The notes: generated by a model not told the origin, from the sequence alone. 64,000 nt of DNA from Aureispira sp. CCB-QB1 (GCF_000724545.1 NZ_JHBV01000037.1:16798-80797), one strand, 5' to 3'; shown: positions 26,509 through 36,549, counted from the stretch's first letter. Program-made: numbers and translations.

Positions 26509-28473
26509 TTATTTCTTGCCTTTTTTCTTTTGGCGTTCCATTTCTTTTTGTTGTTCTGCTAACAACTCCTGATACTTCGCCATGAAGCCTTTTTTGCCAC
26601 CAGGTTGTTCTTTATAGTTGCGTTTTTTCTCTAGCAACTCTTCTCTAAGCTTATCTTTATTAATCAAAACATTTTTGGTAATAAAGGTTTGTGCAATGTT
26701 TAATAAGTTACTGAATAACATATAAGCGGTCAAACCTGCTGCCCAGCTATTCAATGCAAAGAAGAATAAAACAGGGAAGGCAAATTGCATGTATTTCATC
26801 ATTTTCATATTCGCACCGCCACCTGCTGCTGCGGACATATCCATTTGTTTGCTATTGTACCACAAAAATGCAAACATAGAAAGCATCCACAATAAGGTAA
26901 ATAAACTAACATGATCGCCATAAATGTCATATATAAATGGAATGTATCCAAAATCCAGAATAGAGTCGTAACTAACCAAATCATCTGCCCATAAGAAACT
27001 TTCTTGACGGAAAGAAATAGAAGAAGGGAAGAAACGATACAAAGCAATCCAAATAGGCATGGTCAATAACATTGGCAAACAACCACCTAGAGGATTTAAG
27101 CCATATTCTTGGTACATTTTCATTTGAGCCGCTTGCATTCCTGCTGGGTCATCTTTGTACTTAGCGCGCATGGCTTCCATTTCAGGTTTCATAACCCCCA
27201 TTTTAACCCCATTTAAAATCATCTTATATTGTAGAGGGAACAATGCTAGACGAATTAAAAGTGTTAACAATAGAATAATAATGCCATAATTGGAAATGAA
27301 CAAGGCAAAGAAATTGAATAATGGGCGAATAACAGAGCGGCTAATAAAGCCAAAAATACTCCATCCAAAAGGTATGATTCGCTCAAATTCATTGCCCATC
27401 GTCACCAACTCATTGTAATCGTTAGGACCAATATAAAATTGCATGTCATAAGCCGCAGATTTTTGATCTCTAGTAGCAATCTCAATTTTTGAATCTAAGA
27501 TTTTAAGAAATTCTTCTTTATCGTCTACTACATAAGCACCCACATTGGCAGATTTGAAGGTTGTTCCTTCTTGTGCAAACAAACTAGCATTAAAGAACTG
27601 TTGAGATTGAGAAACCCATTGTACAGGAGCATCTAATTGCTCTTCGTTGGTAGTTCTACAGTCGCAATAATCAAAGCCATCTTCTTTATTTTTGTAATAA
27701 ACTGTTGTCATGGTCTTTTCGTAATGCGGATTTTTTTCAATCTTACGAACATAAGTGTACCAATCTAACACAATATTTTTATTACGAGGCATTGAGGTAT
27801 TGATGCCTTCCAAGTTTAATTGATAATCCAACACATAATTATCATTAATGGTATATTTTTGCTCAATGTATTGGCTCTTGTCGTCGGCATAGGCGCGCAT
27901 TTTCAGTGTATTGCCTTCCAAAATAGGCTCAAAATACAAGTCTCCTGTCGAAATATCTCCTTTAGATGCGCCAGTTAAAGGAATGTAGTAAGAAAATCTA
28001 TTGTTGGGGTTGTCCATCAAGACAAGAGGCTCCTTGTCGTAAGGATCTTCGGTAGTGTGGTCGTACTGCAAAAAGCCTTTTACCTCCACTTTGGCAATAG
28101 AACCACCTTTGGTATTAAAAGTGATTTTTAACTTTTCGTTTTCCAAGGTAGCTTGTTCTTCAGAACCGATTGCTGCTGAGGTGAAAATACCATATTGGTT
28201 ACCGAGCAAATCTTTTTGTAATTGTTGCTGCACACTATCTTTTTGTTCATCTGTTAGTGTGGTGTCTTTTTGAATTTGTTGAACTTTTAGCTCTGCTTGT
28301 TGCTGTTCAGCCTTTGTTAAACTGTCTAAGTATTCTTGTTGGCGAATCGCTTCTGCTTGCTCTTGTTGCTGCTGTTCGATTTCTTCTTTGGTAGGACCTG
28401 TTAAGATACTGTATGTTAACCATAAGAGTACCAATAACATAATACCTGTAAACGTAGAATTGTTTGATTTCAT
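26509..28473 (-). CDS. yidC: Membrane protein insertase YidC
   Basis: Encodes 654 residues, the length of Gram-negative YidC. It inserts proteins into the inner membrane alone or with SecYEG. An N-terminal helix (residues 8-25) anchors a large periplasmic beta-sandwich domain (about 85-360) in which the Bacteroidota insertion is present; the C-terminal helices hold the conserved pattern: NYGIIILLLTLLIRLALFPL (with the hydrophilic-groove Arg), LGGCLPMLLTMPIWIALYRF, and MQFAFPVLFFFALNSWAAGLTAYMLFSNLLNIAQ. The C-terminal tail is very basic, which suits binding to the ribosome. It faces the speD-speE fusion across a shared terminator. Confidence 0.97.
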   Translation of the reverse strand: MKSNNSTFTGIMLLVLLWLTYSILTGPTKEEIEQQQQEQAEAIRQQEYLDSLTKAEQQQAELKVQQIQKDTTLTDEQKDSVQQQLQKDLLGNQYGIFTSAAIGSEEQATLENEKLKITFNTKGGSIAKVEVKGFLQYDHTTEDPYDKEPLVLMDNPNNRFSYYIPLTGASKGDISTGDLYFEPILEGNTLKMRAYADDKSQYIEQKYTINDNYVLDYQLNLEGINTSMPRNKNIVLDWYTYVRKIEKNPHYEKTMTTVYYKNKEDGFDYCDCRTTNEEQLDAPVQWVSQSQQFFNASLFAQEGTTFKSANVGAYVVDDKEEFLKILDSKIEIATRDQKSAAYDMQFYIGPNDYNELVTMGNEFERIIPFGWSIFGFISRSVIRPLFNFFALFISNYGIIILLLTLLIRLALFPLQYKMILNGVKMGVMKPEMEAMRAKYKDDPAGMQAAQMKMYQEYGLNPLGGCLPMLLTMPIWIALYRFFPSSISFRQESFLWADDLVSYDSILDFGYIPFIYDIYGDHVSLFTLLWMLSMFAFLWYNSKQMDMSAAAGGGANMKMMKYMQFAFPVLFFFALNSWAAGLTAYMLFSNLLNIAQTFITKNVLINKDKLREELLEKKRNYKEQPGGKKGFMAKYQELLAEQQKEMERQKKKGKK

Positions 28474-28534
28474 TTTAAGTAATGCGTTCTAACCGTTTAT
28501 TTTATTATAAAATATCATCTTTCATTTGAGAGTG

Positions 28535-28565
28535 CAAAGATAAGTAAAAAACAAAGTTATTCAAA
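28535..28565 (-). promoter_or_regulatory. Bacteroidota-type promoter of yidC
   Basis: On the minus strand TTTG (28562-28565) and TATCTTTG (28535-28542) stand 19 bases apart, an exact match to the consensus boxes and spacing. The ATG lies about 60 bases further. Confidence 0.75.
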
Positions 28566-28650
28566 CGATTGTAAGAATTGTACTTTCCCTATCAACCTTT
28601 TATTCGTAGGCATAGTTCCACTTTAATTTTTTCCTAGTCGATAATAATCT

Positions 28651-28658
28651 TACCTTTG
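28651..28658 (+). promoter_or_regulatory. Probable -7 element of the histidine kinase gene
   Basis: TACCTTTG matches TAnnTTTG exactly. The -33 position is only T-rich. The ATG is 90 bases further. Confidence 0.4.
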
Positions 28659-28747
28659 TCTGAATTAGTGGGCGTTGTGTGTATTAAATTTAGGGGTATA
28701 ATAAAATATAGTCCACTTATCCATCATTCATTTTTTATATACAATCA

Positions 28748-29935
28748 ATGAAGAAACCTAAACTATACGAACGTACTAGATGGCGATTTGCCTTAATCAT
28801 TATAGCTTTAATAGTGGTCGCCACTTCTATTTTGTATACCAATACGGTTGTGTATCAACTGAAATTGGATGAAGAAAAGCGTGTGAAATTGTGGTTTGAT
28901 GCTCAAAAGGCTATGTTTGATGTAACAACACAAGAAGACGAATTTTGTGATTTTAGTCTTAATTTGAGTATTATAGAAAGTAATTCTGATATTCCGATTA
29001 TTCTGACCGATGAGCATTACAGAATTATGGATGTGATGAATTATGAGGATAAAGATGCAATAAAAGATACGGCTTATTTTAATAAGGAGATTGCTTACTT
29101 AAAAAAGCATCAAAAACCTTTGGTTATAGAAGATGACGTGATCAAAAACTATTTGTTTTATAGGCAATCTACTTTAATTACTAGTCTAGAATGGTTTCCT
29201 TATTTTCAATTTGCTTTGTTGGGAGTGTTGTTAATGCTTTCTTATTTTACCTTTAGTTTCAATCGACAAGCCGAACAAGAGCGGGTATGGGTTGGTATGG
29301 CAAAAGAGACCGCTCATCAATTGGGAACGCCTCTAACTTCTTTAATGGGGTGGATTCAGAATATTAATATGATGTATCCAGATGATGAAGACCTATTGAT
29401 GATCGCTGAAGAAATGAATACAGATGTAGAGTTGTTAAAACTGGTTGCTGATCGTTTTTCCAAGATTGGTGCCGTTCCTAAACTAGAACCTATCAATGTT
29501 TATGATAATTTGAACAAACATCTTCAATATGTCCAGCAGCGAGCTTCTAGAAAAATCACCTTTGATTTTCCTGATCCGACCAAGCACGCCGCTTTAATGG
29601 TTAATATTAACCCTTTGCTATTTGATTGGGTGGTAGAAAACTTATTAAAAAATGCCTTAGATGCTTTGGAAGGCAAAGGTCAAATAGAAGCAAGGGTAAT
29701 TGATGGCGAATATTTTGTACACATTGATATTTCAGATACAGGAAAAGGAATTCCCAAACGCAGCTTTAAATCAGTTTTTCAGCCAGGCTATTCTACCAAA
29801 AAGCGAGGCTGGGGCTTAGGTTTGTCTTTATGCAAAAGAATTGTTGAGAAATACCATAATGGTAAAATTTTTGTGCTGAAATCTACCGAAGGAAAAGGAA
29901 CGACTTTTCGAATTCAATTACCTCAAATAAAATAG
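28748..29935 (+). CDS. Membrane sensor histidine kinase
   Basis: Encodes 395 residues. Two membrane helices (about 14-33 and 151-171) bracket a periplasmic sensor domain of about 115 residues. The dimerisation and phosphoacceptor helix reads MAKETAHQLGTPLTSLMGW with His190; the N box is NLLKNALDALE, the G1 box ISDTGKGIPK and the G2 box WGLGLSLCK. The A-H-Q-L-G-T-P form of the H box is common in Bacteroidota kinases. There is no HAMP domain in the usual place and no response regulator next to it, so the partner is encoded elsewhere. The signal sensed is unknown. The gene has its own -7 element; no terminator is obvious. Confidence 0.94.
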   Translation: MKKPKLYERTRWRFALIIIALIVVATSILYTNTVVYQLKLDEEKRVKLWFDAQKAMFDVTTQEDEFCDFSLNLSIIESNSDIPIILTDEHYRIMDVMNYEDKDAIKDTAYFNKEIAYLKKHQKPLVIEDDVIKNYLFYRQSTLITSLEWFPYFQFALLGVLLMLSYFTFSFNRQAEQERVWVGMAKETAHQLGTPLTSLMGWIQNINMMYPDDEDLLMIAEEMNTDVELLKLVADRFSKIGAVPKLEPINVYDNLNKHLQYVQQRASRKITFDFPDPTKHAALMVNINPLLFDWVVENLLKNALDALEGKGQIEARVIDGEYFVHIDISDTGKGIPKRSFKSVFQPGYSTKKRGWGLGLSLCKRIVEKYHNGKIFVLKSTEGKGTTFRIQLPQIK

Positions 29936-30008
29936 CCTTTATTACAAAAAAAATCTTAATAAAATCTGTACAAAAAACTCAAATAACAAAAAAAAATAGT
30001 GTCCTTTG

Positions 30009-30155
30009 GTAGTTTGTTGAAACCACGCAGTAGCAGCGCAGCTAATATGAATGTACTTTTTTATCTTTTGAGTAAAAAGTAAACAACTAAGCGATAGCGA
30101 TCTCCTAAAATAATCAACAATCAATGTCATAACAGTGTAGTTAACTACAATTAAT
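30009..30155. repeat. Composite of palindrome-family modules
   Basis: Starts GGTAGTTTGTTGAAACCACG then CAGTAGCAGCGCAGCTAAT, followed by an A/T module with CTTTTTTATCTTTTGAGTAA and AAGCGATAGCGATCTC, and a degenerate TAGTTAACTA. It fills most of the 377-base gap before the TonB receptor gene; I see no gene in the rest. Confidence 0.65.
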
Positions 30156-30312
30156 AAATTAGATCAAATGTTCATGGTGTGAAAACTGTGGTTGTTACAG
30201 TACTAGATTACTTACTAGGTTAATGAGTATGGCTCTTTGTTCATCATTCCCCCAATTAAATATTCAATAACACTTTGCAGAAATTGAGTTATCAAACGTT
30301 ATTAAAACTATT

Positions 30313-32811
30313 ATGCTGAAATTTTTTACGTTCTTTTTTACACTTTTTGTTCTACAAACATCTCTTAAAGCCCAATATACAGATACCATTCGTGTGATTG
30401 ATGAAGATGGATTTCCTGTTATTAATGCCTCTGTTTTTATTGTTGATAAGATTGATAATGTCTATGAAATTGATTCTGCAAGCCAACAATTAACGGACAT
30501 TGATGGGAAGGCAATTTTTAGAGATATAGGGTATGATAATCGTGTTCATATTGCCAGCATACAACATCGAGAAACTACTTTGAGTATTCACGATATTCGT
30601 GCAAATAATTTGGAGGTTGTTCTTGAATCAGGGTATCTGACTATGATTCAGGTAATCGGGAAAGGGACAACGAATGAGAAAATTCCGCTTTCTGAAATTC
30701 CGAATAAAGTGACTGTAATTGACCGTAAAGATATAGAATTGTACAATCCGCAAACTTCTGCCGACGCTCTAGCGCAAAGTGGGGATGTATTTGTACAAAA
30801 AAGCCAAATGGGAGGAGGAAGCCCAATTATTAGAGGCTTTGAAGCAAACAAAGTTTTATTGGTAATTGATGGGGTGAGAATGAATAATGCTATTTATAGA
30901 AGTGGTCACTTGCAAAATGCAATTACAATAGATAATGCAGCAATTGAGCGAGTAGAAGTGCATCATGGTCCTGGCTCTGTGATGTATGGAAGTGATGCCT
31001 TGGGTGGGGTAATGCATTTTTATACCAAAACGCCCCGTTTGCGTTCTAAGGATTTAAAGCCAATGGATGCCAATGTGTATACTCGTTTTTCCACAGCTAA
31101 TTATGAAGCAACGGTACACGCCGATGTAAATGTGGGCAGCGAAAAAATAGCTTCTTATACTAGTGTGACGTATTCTGCTTTCCAAGATTTACGAGCAGGA
31201 CGTTTGAAGAGTAGCCCTAATATGACACTGAACTGGAACCGCTATTTTTATGCAACTAGAAACGACAGTGCAGATATTGTGGAAGTCAATGAGAATCCTA
31301 ATGTACAGGTTGGAACTCGCTATTCGCAATTAGACGCTATTCAAAAAATTCGTTTTAAACCCAAGCAAGGACTAGAGTTTTTGTTCAATTTGCAGTATTC
31401 TACCAGTAGTAATATTCCTCGTTATGACCAATTGACGGAAGGAGATGTGACAATTGCCAATGGTCAAATTACAGAACAAACATTTAAATATTCAGAATGG
31501 TTTTATGGTCCTCAACAGCGTTTGTTTGGAGCATTAACAGCCAAGATTGACAACGACAATATTGCTTTGTTTAGCCAAGCGAATATTACAGCAGCGTACC
31601 AGAAAATTGACGAAGATAGAATCACTAGAAAATTTGATGATCCATTGAGAAGGATACAACAAGAGGATGTTCATGTTTTGACGTTAAATGCAGATTTTAT
31701 CAAAAAAATTGGCAAAAAAAATAAGCCCAAATCTAAACTATTGTATGGTGTAGAAGCAACGCATAATATTGTTCAGTCTAGAATTAAAACACAAAATATT
31801 TTGACGGGAGAATTGTCTAATAGAGGTATAGGAACTCGTTATCCAGATGGAGGAAGTTTTATGACAACAGCAGGGCTTTATGCAAGTTATAAGTTAAAAC
31901 TAGGAGAAAAAGCCAATGTTATAGGAGGGGTAAGGTATGTGTTTTCTTATACTTCGGCTAATTTTTTAGATACCGTTTTGTATAGTTTGCCTTATAGCAC
32001 CATTGTTGCTTCGAACCATGCCGTGACAGGGAGTTTGGCTTTGGCTTGGGATATGGGAAAGCAATTTCAGTTTAATACTGCATTTTCTTCCTCTTTTAGA
32101 ACTCCTAATATTGATGATAATGGAAAAATTCGAGCGAAAGGAGATAATATAACCATTCCTAATCCATCCATAAAACCAGAGCAAGCACTGAACTTTGAGG
32201 CAACACTTGGCAAGCAGTTTAAACAGAAAGCTTGGTTAGGGGCAACGTTTTTTTATACGCATATTTTTGATGCTATTTTGCAAGAACCTTATAGTTTGAA
32301 TGGTGTAGATTCTATGTATTATGATGGCTCTTTTAGAAGTATTTATTCTAATATTAATGCAGGGCAAGCAACCATATGGGGACTTAGTGCTAATTTGAAA
32401 GTAGAGTTTACGGAGAATATTTTTATGAAAATGGGCGTAAATTATACAGAAGGAAGAGAATTAGAAACGGGGATAGAGCCTCAACCTTTAGCACATATAC
32501 CACCTTTGTATGGGCAATTTGAGTTGGGCTACAAGCGCAAAATATTCCAGACGCGTTTCAACATTCGATTTAATGGAGCTAAGGAACTAAAAGATTATTC
32601 TAATGATAGTTCTGAAAACTTGGATAAAGCATTGCCAGAAGGAACACCTGCTTGGTTTACCGTAAATATTTATGCAAGTTTCCGTTTGCACAAATTCTTC
32701 TCGATCAATTTGGGGCTAGAAAATTTGTTAGACTGGCATTATCGCCCTTATGGTTCTGGTGTTTCTGCGCCTGGTATGAATGTTATTGTAACTTTAAGAG
32801 GGCATTTTTAG
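30313..32811 (+). CDS. TonB-dependent outer-membrane receptor (hemin-receptor-like)
   Basis: Encodes 832 residues. A signal peptide (residues 1-20, ending LKAQ) is followed by a carboxypeptidase-D-like regulatory domain (about 22-105), typical of Bacteroidota receptors. The plug domain starts at KVTVIDRKDIELYNPQTSADAL (about 137) and contains GGGSPIIRGFEANKVLLVIDGVRMNNAIYRSGHLQNAITID, which is the form seen in the hemin/lactoferrin receptor group. The barrel runs to a terminal strand ending in RGHF, with Phe last. It uses TonB energy to import iron complexes or similar substrates; heme is only a suggestion from the plug motif. No riboswitch or partner SusD-like gene is adjacent. Confidence 0.92.
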   Translation: MLKFFTFFFTLFVLQTSLKAQYTDTIRVIDEDGFPVINASVFIVDKIDNVYEIDSASQQLTDIDGKAIFRDIGYDNRVHIASIQHRETTLSIHDIRANNLEVVLESGYLTMIQVIGKGTTNEKIPLSEIPNKVTVIDRKDIELYNPQTSADALAQSGDVFVQKSQMGGGSPIIRGFEANKVLLVIDGVRMNNAIYRSGHLQNAITIDNAAIERVEVHHGPGSVMYGSDALGGVMHFYTKTPRLRSKDLKPMDANVYTRFSTANYEATVHADVNVGSEKIASYTSVTYSAFQDLRAGRLKSSPNMTLNWNRYFYATRNDSADIVEVNENPNVQVGTRYSQLDAIQKIRFKPKQGLEFLFNLQYSTSSNIPRYDQLTEGDVTIANGQITEQTFKYSEWFYGPQQRLFGALTAKIDNDNIALFSQANITAAYQKIDEDRITRKFDDPLRRIQQEDVHVLTLNADFIKKIGKKNKPKSKLLYGVEATHNIVQSRIKTQNILTGELSNRGIGTRYPDGGSFMTTAGLYASYKLKLGEKANVIGGVRYVFSYTSANFLDTVLYSLPYSTIVASNHAVTGSLALAWDMGKQFQFNTAFSSSFRTPNIDDNGKIRAKGDNITIPNPSIKPEQALNFEATLGKQFKQKAWLGATFFYTHIFDAILQEPYSLNGVDSMYYDGSFRSIYSNINAGQATIWGLSANLKVEFTENIFMKMGVNYTEGRELETGIEPQPLAHIPPLYGQFELGYKRKIFQTRFNIRFNGAKELKDYSNDSSENLDKALPEGTPAWFTVNIYASFRLHKFFSINLGLENLLDWHYRPYGSGVSAPGMNVIVTLRGHF

Positions 32812-32925
32812 AAATTATATCGCTTCGTGTTTTCTGTGCTAAGTTTGTGTTTTCACGATCCGCAGAAATCACCAATGATCTATTGGTTGTTAACTGAGCA
32901 GCACTCACAAAGTAATTATCTTATG

Positions 32926-33453
32926 TTAAACATACTTGGATGGATAAGCTTTGAGTAGGGCTATAAATGAAAACATTGTAAAATACATGCCACTAATGCC
33001 GTAACCTAGTAGGTAGGTGTCAACACCATAATAAGCATCGTCTGTACAATTGGATAGATTGCAGTCTGCATCAGGGAGACATTGTATTTTCAAAGTAGCA
33101 TAGGCCAATAAAAATAAACCAAGACTCAAAGCAAAGCCTATTTTTGAGAAAAGTCTAACAGATGGCAGTTGGTAAACCGTGTAATTGGTATCGACCAAAG
33201 TACTGTCTAACAATTTATCATTGGATGTTGTTTTTTGGATACTAGAAAGCTCAGAAAACTTAAATAAAAATAAGGTGCAAAACAATAAGAAGAAAATTGA
33301 GAAGCCCAAACTGATGACGATATAAGCGTCGTGATTTAAAATAGAATAACTGCATTCACACCCCCAATTATAACAGTCTTGATAGCTTAAACACCATGTT
33401 GTGGCAAATAGTATGATGACTGCTCCCAAACCTAAAAAAGATAAAGCTTTCAT
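32926..33453 (-). CDS. Four-helix hypothetical membrane protein
   Basis: Encodes 175 residues. Four hydrophobic helices lie at about 3-20, 44-66, 103-122 and 147-167. Two loops facing one side are rich in Cys: CLSYQDCYNWGCECSYSIL after helix 1 and CLPDADCNLSNCTDD after helix 3, which may form disulfides outside the cytoplasm. I do not recognise the family. It lies alone, tail to tail with the TonB receptor, and upstream of it comes a repeat-rich region. No terminator is obvious between the two genes. That it is a real membrane protein is well supported by the helix pattern. Confidence 0.7.
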   Translation of the reverse strand: MKALSFLGLGAVIILFATTWCLSYQDCYNWGCECSYSILNHDAYIVISLGFSIFFLLFCTLFLFKFSELSSIQKTTSNDKLLDSTLVDTNYTVYQLPSVRLFSKIGFALSLGLFLLAYATLKIQCLPDADCNLSNCTDDAYYGVDTYLLGYGISGMYFTMFSFIALLKAYPSKYV

Positions 33454-33489
33454 AGCCTTTAGTTTACATGTTTTATAGAGAATTTTTTA

Positions 33490-33840
33490 TCAATAGTTTG
33501 TTGAAACTAGATCGTAGCAGCATCGTTAATTACTACCTATAACTTACAATAGTTCGTTGAAACCACGCAGTAGCAGCGAAGCTAAACTTTATTGGGTTGA
33601 TAATTAGTAAGTTGTGTCTTTGTTGTGTTTTGTGTTAAAATTTTGATTATCAACTGCGCAGCACTCATGAAGTACCACGAAGTAGCAGCGAAGCTAACTA
33701 AAAGCGCAGCGCTCACGAAGTAAACTAATATAAATGTGCTTTTTTATCTTTTGGGTAAAAAAGTAAAAAACTAAGCTTGCGCCCTCATGAGCGTAGCGAA
33801 CTAATCAACGACCACGAAGTAGCAGCGTAGCTAACTACTA
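33490..33840. repeat. Large composite of palindrome-family modules
   Basis: At least three copies of the module CCACGnAGTAGCAGCGnAGCTAA (about 33520, 33564, 33675 and 33811, one degenerate), together with a TTGTGTTTTGTGTTAAAATT module (about 33621) and an A/T-rich hairpin module with CTTTTTTATCTTTTGGGTAA (33739 onward). The same modules recur at 38631-38925 in another order. Confidence 0.75.
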
Positions 33841-33884
33841 AACTTAGTATCAATACACTTTTATCAAAATAGAACAAAAACGGG

Positions 33885-34696
33885 ATGTTGCAAAAAATAC
33901 TTTTAATACTTTTTTCTGCTTTAGCTTTGACAGGAGTGGGGCAGGTAGCAAAAGCACTTCCAAATGGGCATGCGCACAATGATTATGAAAAAAAATGGCC
34001 TGCTTTTAAAACGGCACTGTCAAAAGGGTTTGTAAGTTTAGAAATAGATGTATTCCCTTATAAAAATCAACTAAAAGTGGCACACATAGATTTTTTCTTA
34101 AATGTAGCTCCTGAATTAGAAGCATTGTATTTTAAGCCATTGGAGGAGTGGTTGTCAAAAAAGGAAAATTGTTTGAGGATAGTACACAACGGTTAATATT
34201 TATGATTGATATAAAACGATCATCTTCCAAAAGTTATGCCTTATTAAGAACATTATGTATGCGATACAAACATTTGATAACCCATTACTATCCCGACAAA
34301 GATTCTGTTTCCTATGGAGTTTTAGACATATTATTGTCAGGAAATAAACCCTATGAGCAGGTCTTAAGGGACTCGGTACGATATATGTTGATTGATGGAG
34401 GGTTAGAGGATATTAACGATTCTATCCGAACGGCAGCCATTGCCCCTCGTGTCAGTGGGCGTTATGCCAGTGTGTTTTCTTGGCGAGGAAAAGGGGAGAT
34501 GCCCCCCAAAGAATTGACGCGTTTGCGAAAGATTGTAGCAACAGCACATGCCGATAATCGAAAAGTTCGTTTTTGGGGAATGCCCAATAAGCCTGTTGTC
34601 TGGAAACTATTATTGGATGAAGGGGTAGATTGGATGAATGTAGATGCTTTGGAAGCTTATCGTTTGTTTTATCAAGAGTATCAACAAAAAGAATAA
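33885..34696 (+). CDS. Secreted PLC/GDPD-family phosphodiesterase, split by a -1 frameshift
   Basis: Two overlapping frames make one protein of this family. The first (33885-34196) has a signal peptide and the N-terminal half of the TIM-barrel, NGHAHNDYE (His29, His31), LEIDV (Glu53, Asp55) and VAH (His67). The second frame, -1 relative to the first, holds the rest: DSTQRLIFMIDIKRS, RYMLIDGGLED, SGRYASVFSWRGKGEMPP, NRKVRFWGMPNKPVVWKLL and DWMNVDALEAYR. Slipping back one base at the heptamer A AAA AAG (34157-34163) joins the halves exactly where the family continues, giving about 270 residues, the usual length. It may be programmed frameshifting or a one-base indel in a run of six A; the sequence alone cannot decide. 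Confidence 0.8.
34142..34163 (+). promoter_or_regulatory. Candidate programmed -1 frameshift site
   Basis: GGAGGAG (34142-34148) is Shine-Dalgarno-like and lies 8 bases before the slippery heptamer A AAA AAG (34157-34163), which is in register with the zero frame. E. coli dnaX uses the same heptamer with an upstream Shine-Dalgarno. I do not see a strong downstream stem-loop. Confidence 0.5.
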
Positions 34697-34896
34697 TTTA
34701 ATCCTCATCTCTAGAGAATACTTTTCTTTGGTCTTTTTTGTTTTTTTACCAATTTATAACACGTTTTGAAAAAAAAAAAGAAACATTATGAGGATGAACT
34801 GGTTATAATCTTTAATTTTGAGCGTACAAAAATAATTACAACTAAGTGTTTACTTGCAAAAAAAGCACTTTACTATTCAACAAAACAAAGTCAAAT

Positions 34897-36489
34897 ATGA
34901 ACTTGAAAAAATTAGCACTGTTTGTTACCCTGTTTATTCCATTTTTAATGAATGCCCAATCCCCCAGCACTTCTTCTAATGATGGTTTTAAATGTGGTAT
35001 CAGCGAACAATCAGCCGCTTTGATCAAGCAGCGTTTAATGGCCAACCGTCAGTTGTTTACTAGACAAGAGGTCGAAGATTTAGTCACTAAACGCACAACG
35101 ACTTATATTCCAGTAACCATACATAATGTAGCGGGGAATTCAAGTGGTCTGGGTAAAACTAGTGAGCAAACTATTTTAGCTTTTTTATGTGGTTTGAATG
35201 CCATCTATGCAAGCCAAAATGTCCAATTTTTTATGCATGGACCTATTCGCAATAGAATAAGTAATAATATTTATAACAATGCAGGAACCTCTACTTCTCG
35301 TTTTCAAATGTTGAGTTATAGAGTTCCGAATACCTTAAACTTAATTATAGGTGCGTCTATCAATAATCCTAGAGCAAGTTGGTATGATACACAAGGTGAT
35401 TTTGTCTTTTTGTTACAACAAATGTTGACTAGTGCTGCCAAAACAGAGGCGCATGAAATTGGACATTTCTTTACTTTACCACACACTTTCTATGGTTGGG
35501 AAAATAGCACGGTTACAAGTATATATCCTTCTGGAACACTACCATCTTGTACTGTTAATCCAAGTGGTTTTTATTCTTTTGCTCCTGAACGTGTAGCTCG
35601 TACAGGACCAAGAGCCAATTGTCAAACAGCAGGAGATGGCTTTTGTGATACGCCAGCAGATTATTTTTCAGATCGGTTAAATTGCCCTTTCCCAGCATTC
35701 AATGATTGTGATACAGTTCCATTGAATCCAGACGAAAGCAATATTATGTCTTATGCTTATGATGCTTGTGTGAATAGCTTTTCAGCAGAACAAGAAGCTG
35801 CCATTGCAATGGATATAGCTGCTCGTACATGGGTAACAAATACGCCACCAACAACTACCGATGTAACGACATCGACAACTCCTGTGTCTCCTTTGGATGG
35901 AGCGCAATTAGGGGATATCAATGACCCAACAGTATTGTTAGAATGGAATCCTGTGCCAGGAGCAACAATGTATTATGTAGAAGTATATGGAACACAATTT
36001 CCTGGTCTTTGGTTGCCTAATACAAATGATCCTATATACAAAGGGATTGTTAATTCTGCCACACCACAGTTGAATTTGCCAACAACTAATTTGACAGCAG
36101 GAAGTCGTTATGCTTGGCGTGTAAAAGGGTTTAATTCTCTTTCTACTTGTGGACCTATGTCTGCATATGCTGACTTTGAAGCAACAACAGGAGTAACTAC
36201 ATCTATCAAGGATTTGCCAATTGGGAAGCAAATGTCATTTACAGTTAACTCCAATCCAATTACAACTTCGTCTATTGCTTTGTCAATTTATTCAGCGGAA
36301 GATGTTGTTGGGTCTATCAAAATCTATAGCGTCGATGGTAGAGAAGCCTTGACTTGGAACAAACAAGATATTAGCAAAGGTTCTAGCATTATTCAATTGC
36401 CTGCTGATGGTTTGGAAAATGGACTATATGTTGCTGTTTTAATTACTGAAAGAGGACAATTGCAACAAAAAATTATCATACAACGATAA
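34897..36489 (+). CDS. Secreted M43-type zinc metalloprotease with T9SS sorting domain
   Basis: Encodes 530 residues from the ATG at 34897; this start gives a normal signal peptide (MNLKKLALFVTLFIPFLMNAQ), and a frame opening 51 bases earlier does not. The zinc motif HEIGHFFTLPH at about residue 186 and a Met-turn NIMSYAYDAC place it in the pappalysin/M43 group of extracellular metallopeptidases. A fibronectin/CBM-like domain (about 330-440, with YYVEVYGTQFPGLWLP) follows, and the last 90 residues are a T9SS type A sorting domain ending KIIIQR. It is probably released or anchored at the cell surface. It is a paralog of the next gene. Confidence 0.9.
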   Translation: MNLKKLALFVTLFIPFLMNAQSPSTSSNDGFKCGISEQSAALIKQRLMANRQLFTRQEVEDLVTKRTTTYIPVTIHNVAGNSSGLGKTSEQTILAFLCGLNAIYASQNVQFFMHGPIRNRISNNIYNNAGTSTSRFQMLSYRVPNTLNLIIGASINNPRASWYDTQGDFVFLLQQMLTSAAKTEAHEIGHFFTLPHTFYGWENSTVTSIYPSGTLPSCTVNPSGFYSFAPERVARTGPRANCQTAGDGFCDTPADYFSDRLNCPFPAFNDCDTVPLNPDESNIMSYAYDACVNSFSAEQEAAIAMDIAARTWVTNTPPTTTDVTTSTTPVSPLDGAQLGDINDPTVLLEWNPVPGATMYYVEVYGTQFPGLWLPNTNDPIYKGIVNSATPQLNLPTTNLTAGSRYAWRVKGFNSLSTCGPMSAYADFEATTGVTTSIKDLPIGKQMSFTVNSNPITTSSIALSIYSAEDVVGSIKIYSVDGREALTWNKQDISKGSSIIQLPADGLENGLYVAVLITERGQLQQKIIIQR

Positions 36490-36516
36490 TTAATAGTCAA
36501 TTATTTTGATAAAAAG

Positions 36517-36549
36517 AGGAAAGATTTCAAGAGAGGTCTTTCCTTTTTT
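36517..36549 (+). terminator. Rho-independent terminator of the first M43 gene
   Basis: Stem AGGAAAGA / TCTTTCCT with a 12-base loop, then a T-run. Confidence 0.8.
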
